Shown here in pieces: positions 6,277 through 9,401 of a DNA stretch of 9,401 nucleotides; the stretch's first letter is position 1; every line of letters starts with the position of its first letter. Source of the stretch: CAYUJH01 sp964394585 (GTDB taxonomy: Bacteria > Bacteroidota > Bacteroidia > Cytophagales > Flammeovirgaceae); the NCBI GenBank assembly GCA_964394585.1, contig CAYMYI010000142.1:1-9401 (forward strand), in the 5' to 3' direction. A program made the position numbers and the translations under genes. A model generated the notes under the pieces. It searched no databases. It was given only the letters and a program-made list of their open reading frames with translations, and was not told the origin of the DNA.

Positions 6277-7041
6277 ATGCAGCAGCTTTTTATACGAATC
6301 TCTCAGCGCCTTGAAAAAATTGGTTTCTTTCGGAAAGACGTTTTCGGAAATGTCATTTTGCTCAAACGCATTTTAATAAGTACCATCGGAATGATTACCT
6401 ACGCTCGGTTTAACATTTATAACCGAATGCGCATTAAAGGTACTGAACACCTAAGAAACTTACCCAATCAAAACGTACTGTTCTTATCCAACCATCAAAC
6501 CTATTTTGCAGATGTAATTGCCTTATATCATGTATTTTGTTCCGTAAAATGGGGATTTCGCAATAATATCAACTTCCCAATATACCTATTAGCTCCGCGT
6601 GTAAAAAACTATTATGTGGCCGCTAAAGAAACCATGAAAGATAGTGGGATTATTCCCAAAGTATTCAGCTATGCAGGGGCAGTAACCGTAGAACGCTCTT
6701 GGCGTACCAAAGGAGAAAATGTACAGCGTAACCTCGATAGTTCAGCTGGCTCAAAAATAGAAGATGCGCTGCGCTCAGGCTGGGTAGTTAGTTTTCCACA
6801 AGGGACTACAAAGCCTTTTGCACCCATCCGAAAAGGAACTGCGCATATCATCCAGCAAAATAATCCGATTGTGGTGCCTGTAGTAATAGATGGTTTCAGA
6901 AGAGCATTCGACAAAAAAGGACTTTTTTATAAAAAACAACATACGCAGCTCACCATCCAATTCAAAGAACCTTTTCAGTTTGAATCAAATCTTTCTGTAG
7001 ATATTATTACAGAAAAAATTCGAGAGCTCATTGAGCAATAA
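6277..7041 (+). CDS. PlsC-like glycerolipid acyltransferase with variant motifs
   Basis: The 254-residue protein has the order of motifs found in 1-acylglycerol-3-phosphate acyltransferases. Motif I is SNHQTYFAD (H73, D79), motif II lies around TVERSWR (137-143), motif III is FPQGTTKPF (173-181) and motif IV is VVPVVIDG (199-206). A hydrophobic stretch at about 26-45 (VILLKRILISTIGMI) may anchor it in the inner membrane. Two features differ from the textbook family: the His and Asp of motif I are separated by five residues rather than four, and motif III has Gln in place of Glu in FPEGT. I believe a related group with these same motifs is widespread in Bacteroidota, so this is more likely a subfamily trait than damage. 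The reaction is presumably acyl transfer to lysophosphatidic acid or another lipid, but the exact acceptor cannot be read from sequence. The gene follows purE by 38 bp. A purine-rich AAAGAAAGGAA near 6245 is too far from the ATG to be a normal ribosome-binding site. Confidence 0.88.
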   Translation: MQQLFIRISQRLEKIGFFRKDVFGNVILLKRILISTIGMITYARFNIYNRMRIKGTEHLRNLPNQNVLFLSNHQTYFADVIALYHVFCSVKWGFRNNINFPIYLLAPRVKNYYVAAKETMKDSGIIPKVFSYAGAVTVERSWRTKGENVQRNLDSSAGSKIEDALRSGWVVSFPQGTTKPFAPIRKGTAHIIQQNNPIVVPVVIDGFRRAFDKKGLFYKKQHTQLTIQFKEPFQFESNLSVDIITEKIRELIEQ

Positions 7042-7044
7042 ATG

Positions 7045-7073
7045 AAAAAAAGCCTGACGTTACAACGGCAGGC
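7045..7073 (-). terminator. Intrinsic terminator of rpsT
   Basis: Read on the minus strand, GCCTGCCGTT...AACGTCAGGC forms a hairpin with one mismatch and is followed by seven T (7051-7045). It begins 31 bp after the rpsT stop codon. On the plus strand there is no T run after it, so it should not stop transcripts of the acyltransferase gene efficiently. Confidence 0.85.
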
Positions 7074-7104
7074 ACAAATAACATAGAGGATTCTAGGGTT
7101 AGAA

Positions 7105-7359
7105 CTAGCCTAAAGAATTCACATACTTGGCTAATTTAGATTTATTATTAGCCGCCTTATTTTTATGAATAATGTTGTTTTTTGCTAGCTTATCAATCAT
7201 AGAAGAAACTTTTTTGTACAACTCCATAGCTTCTTCCTTATTTTCAGTAGCTCTAAGCTTTTTCACAAATGTTCTTGCCGACTTTAACTGATAGCGATTT
7301 AGCTCTCTTTTCTTTTCTGTAGAACGAATTCTTTTCTTTGCCGATTGGTGATTAGCCAT
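7105..7359 (-). CDS. rpsT: 30S ribosomal protein S20
   Basis: S20 is a primary binding protein of 16S rRNA and helps assemble the small ribosomal subunit. The 84-residue, Lys/Arg-rich protein starts with the typical MANHQSAKKRIRSTEKKRELN, continues with helical stretches (KSARTFVKKLRA, KEEAMELYKKVSSMIDKLA) and ends in the familiar IIHKNKAANNKSKLAKYVN. The length is normal for the phylum. The gene stands alone, with its own promoter upstream and terminator downstream. It is convergent with the acyltransferase gene, divergent from the AAA+ gene. In E. coli S20 represses its own translation; nothing here shows whether that applies. Confidence 0.98.
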   Translation of the reverse strand: MANHQSAKKRIRSTEKKRELNRYQLKSARTFVKKLRATENKEEAMELYKKVSSMIDKLAKNNIIHKNKAANNKSKLAKYVNSLG

Positions 7360-7403
7360 CTTTCTATAACTTTATTGATGAAGTATTTCAAAAATATGAG
7401 GCG

Positions 7404-7434
7404 CAAAAGTAACGCTTTTTACTATAAATACAAA
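7404..7434 (-). promoter_or_regulatory. Bacteroidota-type promoter of rpsT
   Basis: On the minus strand TTTG (7434-7431), a 19-bp gap and TACTTTTG (7411-7404) match the Bacteroidota housekeeping promoter exactly at -33 and -7. The transcript would begin near 7398, leaving a leader of about 40 nt before the rpsT ATG at 7359. This is the best promoter in the window and a direct argument for the phylum. Confidence 0.85.
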
Positions 7435-7551
7435 CAATTTTTGTGCAGTCTTTTTTCTGAAAATGAGGCACAAACAGTGACCCCAGAGTTTTACATATAC
7501 TGCACCTGACCACATACTGATTCTGAGAAACTTTCACTTTAATTCAAGAGT

Positions 7552-7559
7552 TACCTTTC
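7552..7559 (+). promoter_or_regulatory. Possible -7 element of the MoxR-like gene
   Basis: TACCTTTC matches TAnnTTTG in five of six fixed positions and lies 21 bp before the ATG at 7581. No TTTG is present at the expected -33 position, so the call is tentative. The rest of the 221-bp divergent region (7360-7580) holds the rpsT promoter and nothing else I can identify. Confidence 0.4.
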
Positions 7560-7580
7560 AAATCTTTAAATGATAAATGC

Positions 7581-9095
7581 ATGAAGTACCAAGGTTTGAC
7601 TACCGCGCAACGTCAAAATATAAAAACTGTAGGCCAGCTTAAAGCTGCAGGGTATACCCCTGAAACAATCAAAGAAGAACTCAGAAGAAACTTAATTGCA
7701 AAGCTTCGCAATAAAGAAAATGTATTTGAAAGTATACATGGGTATGAAGACACTGTAATTCCTGATATACAGAGGGCTATCCTTTCTATGCACGATATCA
7801 ACTTATTAGGATTACGTGGGCAAGCTAAAACACGGATTGCCCGTATGATGGTACTTTTACTCGATGAGTGCATCCCTGTAATTAAAGACAGTGAACTAAA
7901 TGATGACCCATTGCGTCCGCTTTCCAGATTTGCTTTGGACACCATTCAAGAAAAAGGAGATGAAACCCCCATTGAATGGTTGCACCGTGATGAACGCTAC
8001 AATGAGAAACTAGCCACACCCGATGTTTCTGTGGCAGACCTAATTGGTGATGTCGATCCCATCAAAGCTGCCTCAATGAAGTTACCCTATTCTGATGAGC
8101 GCGTAATTCACTACGGACTAATCCCCCGCTCTAATCGGTCTATCTTTGTAATTAATGAACTCCCTGATTTACAAGCCCGTATTCAAGTGGCATTATTCAA
8201 TATTTTGCAAGAAGGTGATTTGCAAATCCGTGGGTTCAAACTTAGATTACCCATCGATATCCAATTCGTATTTACAGCAAACCCTGAAGATTATACCAAC
8301 CGAGGTAGTATCGTAACTCCTCTGAAAGACCGCATCGACAGTCAGATTATTACCCACTATCCTAAAACACTCGAAATTTCTCGAAAAATTACGCAACAAG
8401 AAGCCCGTATTAAACCTGCCCAAAAAGAAATAGTACACAGCAATGTAATTGCAGATAACCTGATTGAGCAAATTGCGTTTGAGGCTCGCCACAGCGAGTA
8501 CATCGATGAGAAAAGTGGAGTATCAGCACGACTTACCATTTCGGCATATGAAAATCTAGTGAGTGCTGCCGAACGAAGGTGTTTGGTAAATGGAGACCTG
8601 CAAACCCATGTGCGAGTTGCCGATTTTTGGGGCGTAATTCCGTCTATTACCGGTAAGGTAGAACTCGTGTACGAAGGCGAACAAGAAGGCGCGGGTATTG
8701 TAGCCCAAAATTTAATTGGGAAAGCCATTCGCACACAGTTCCTGCAATATTTCCCAAATCCTGAACAAGAAAAAAAGCAGAAAAAAGGGGGAATATATCA
8801 ACCCATTTTAGCTTGGTTCGAAGAAAGCCACGAAGTTGATATCTTACACGATGCTACCAATGAAGAATATCGGAAAGTCCTATCGCAAATTGATGGACTT
8901 TATGACATGGTTAAGAAAAAGTTTCCCGATAAAGGCGAAGCTGAATTGTACTTCCTAATGGAGTTCACCTTACATGGCTTGGCAGAATACTCTATGCTAA
9001 GCAAAAAACAGCTCATTTCAGGGACACAGTTTAAAGATTTGCTCAGTGGAATGTTTTCAATGTCAGATTTTGACGATGAAGACGACGAGGATTGA
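7581..9095 (+). CDS. MoxR/magnesium-chelatase-like AAA+ ATPase (504 aa)
   Basis: The ATPase core spans about residues 55-335. It has Walker A GLRGQAKT (77-84), a MoxR-type DLIGDVDP (153-160), Walker B IFVINE (188-193), sensor 1 in ANPEDY (N234), an arginine finger in TPLKDR (R251) and a sensor 2-like arginine at R317 in GVSARLTI. The usual Walker B Asp is Asn here (INELPDL). I recall the same INELPDL in relatives annotated as magnesium chelatase, such as actinobacterial ones, so it is probably a subfamily trait. The core motifs resemble ChlI/BchI, but nothing suggests chlorophyll synthesis. Residues about 380-490 form a separate helical C-terminal domain, and the protein ends in an acidic tail (DDEDDED). 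MoxR-type ATPases usually act as chaperone-like motors with a VWA-domain partner encoded next door. No such gene is present here, since the gene ends at a terminator facing rpoD. It is probably cytoplasmic with an unknown target. The start at 7581 is the first suitable ATG in frame, without a Shine-Dalgarno sequence. Confidence 0.92.
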   Translation: MKYQGLTTAQRQNIKTVGQLKAAGYTPETIKEELRRNLIAKLRNKENVFESIHGYEDTVIPDIQRAILSMHDINLLGLRGQAKTRIARMMVLLLDECIPVIKDSELNDDPLRPLSRFALDTIQEKGDETPIEWLHRDERYNEKLATPDVSVADLIGDVDPIKAASMKLPYSDERVIHYGLIPRSNRSIFVINELPDLQARIQVALFNILQEGDLQIRGFKLRLPIDIQFVFTANPEDYTNRGSIVTPLKDRIDSQIITHYPKTLEISRKITQQEARIKPAQKEIVHSNVIADNLIEQIAFEARHSEYIDEKSGVSARLTISAYENLVSAAERRCLVNGDLQTHVRVADFWGVIPSITGKVELVYEGEQEGAGIVAQNLIGKAIRTQFLQYFPNPEQEKKQKKGGIYQPILAWFEESHEVDILHDATNEEYRKVLSQIDGLYDMVKKKFPDKGEAELYFLMEFTLHGLAEYSMLSKKQLISGTQFKDLLSGMFSMSDFDDEDDED

Positions 9096-9115
9096 AATAA
9101 TAACTCCTTTGAAAG

Positions 9116-9163
9116 AAAAAAGCCCCTTCTAAGAAAGAAACCACTCTTAAATCGGGCTTTTTT
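9116..9163. terminator. Bidirectional intrinsic terminator between the MoxR-like gene and rpoD
   Basis: AAAAAAGCCC (9116-9125) pairs with GGGCTTTTTT (9154-9163). An inner TAAGA/TCTTA stem can extend the fold. Each strand gives a GC stem followed by a T run, so the element can end the AAA+ transcript rightward and the rpoD transcript leftward. It lies 20 bp from the AAA+ stop and 8 bp from the rpoD stop. Confidence 0.85.
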
Positions 9164-9171
9164 TATAAATA

Positions 9172-9401
9172 CTATCCTAGAAATGGCTTGAGAGTCCGGC
9201 TTCGGGTTTTATGACGTAACCTGCGAATGGCTTTCTCTTTAATTTGCCGAACGCGTTCGCGCGTTAACGAAAAACGCTCCCCTATTTCTTCGAGTGTAAG
9301 CGAGTAACCTCCATGAAGCCCAAAATATAGGCTGAGCACATCAGCTTCCTTATGAGATAACGTAGAAAGTGCTCGAGAGACTTCATTACGTAGTGAATCA
9401 G
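9172..9401 (-). CDS. rpoD: Primary (housekeeping) sigma factor, C-terminal part (region 4)
   Basis: The last 75 residues are visible; the 5' part lies outside the right edge. They form sigma region 4: LSHKEADVLSLYFGLHG (4.1), then TLEEIGERFSLTRERVRQIKEKAIRRLRH (4.2, the helix-turn-helix that contacts the -35/-33 element), ending LKPFLG. The RERVRQIKEKAIRRLR segment and the closing F/Y-L-G are characteristic of group 1 and closely related sigma-70 factors; in Bacteroidota this type is the housekeeping sigma, which recognises TTTG and TAnnTTTG. Because only region 4 is seen, a close sigma-70 paralogue cannot be strictly excluded. The stop is TAG at 9174-9172, immediately before the shared bidirectional terminator. 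Confidence 0.93.
   Translation of the reverse strand, partial: DSLRNEVSRALSTLSHKEADVLSLYFGLHGGYSLTLEEIGERFSLTRERVRQIKEKAIRRLRHKTRSRTLKPFLG

Noticed and set aside
7085..7112. Possible second hairpin around tagggttagaactagccta
   Set aside because: The best pairing leaves a two-base loop or internal mismatches, and no T run follows, so it is not a credible terminator.
7613..8734. Minus-strand frames of 81-125 codons inside the MoxR-like gene
   Set aside because: All three lie over the ATPase frame with intact Walker and sensor motifs, and none has a recognisable product.

Overview
The window reads as chromosomal DNA of a member of the phylum Bacteroidota. It is AT-rich (roughly 40% GC by eye). 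Genes start without a convincing Shine-Dalgarno sequence. At least one promoter (upstream of rpsT) matches the Bacteroidota pattern TTTG-N19-TAnnTTTG exactly. The primary sigma factor C-terminus, the PurE variant, the PlsC-like acyltransferase and the MoxR-like ATPase all have a Bacteroidota look. I cannot name the genus. There are no tRNA or rRNA genes, insertion sequences, CRISPR arrays or phage genes.

Left part (1-5434): a large minus-strand gene cut by the left edge encodes an ABCG/ABC-2 half-transporter. It has an unusual N-terminus: a helical TerB-like domain and a beta-rich, possibly FHA-like stretch precede the ATPase. A perfect hairpin separates it from an upstream minus-strand lipoprotein gene of unknown function. 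Divergent from the lipoprotein gene is a plus-strand TerD-family gene. Its stop codon interlocks with the stop of a convergent 103-residue conserved-looking protein. A small secreted protein of unknown function follows. A TerB-like domain and a TerD protein within 1.2 kb suggest a small envelope stress module related to the Ter systems, without the usual terZABCDEF neighbours. This is the most interesting part of the window.

Middle (5435-7105): a 297-bp AT-rich divergent region with a 14-bp direct repeat leads into purE (class I, no purK beside it) and a closely following PlsC-like acyltransferase gene with variant motifs, probably one transcription unit.

Right part (7105-9401): rpsT (ribosomal protein S20) lies on the minus strand with a clear promoter and a clear intrinsic terminator. 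Divergent from it is a 504-residue MoxR/magnesium-chelatase-like AAA+ ATPase that ends at a bidirectional terminator. That terminator is shared with the convergent housekeeping sigma factor gene (rpoD), of which only region 4 lies in the window.
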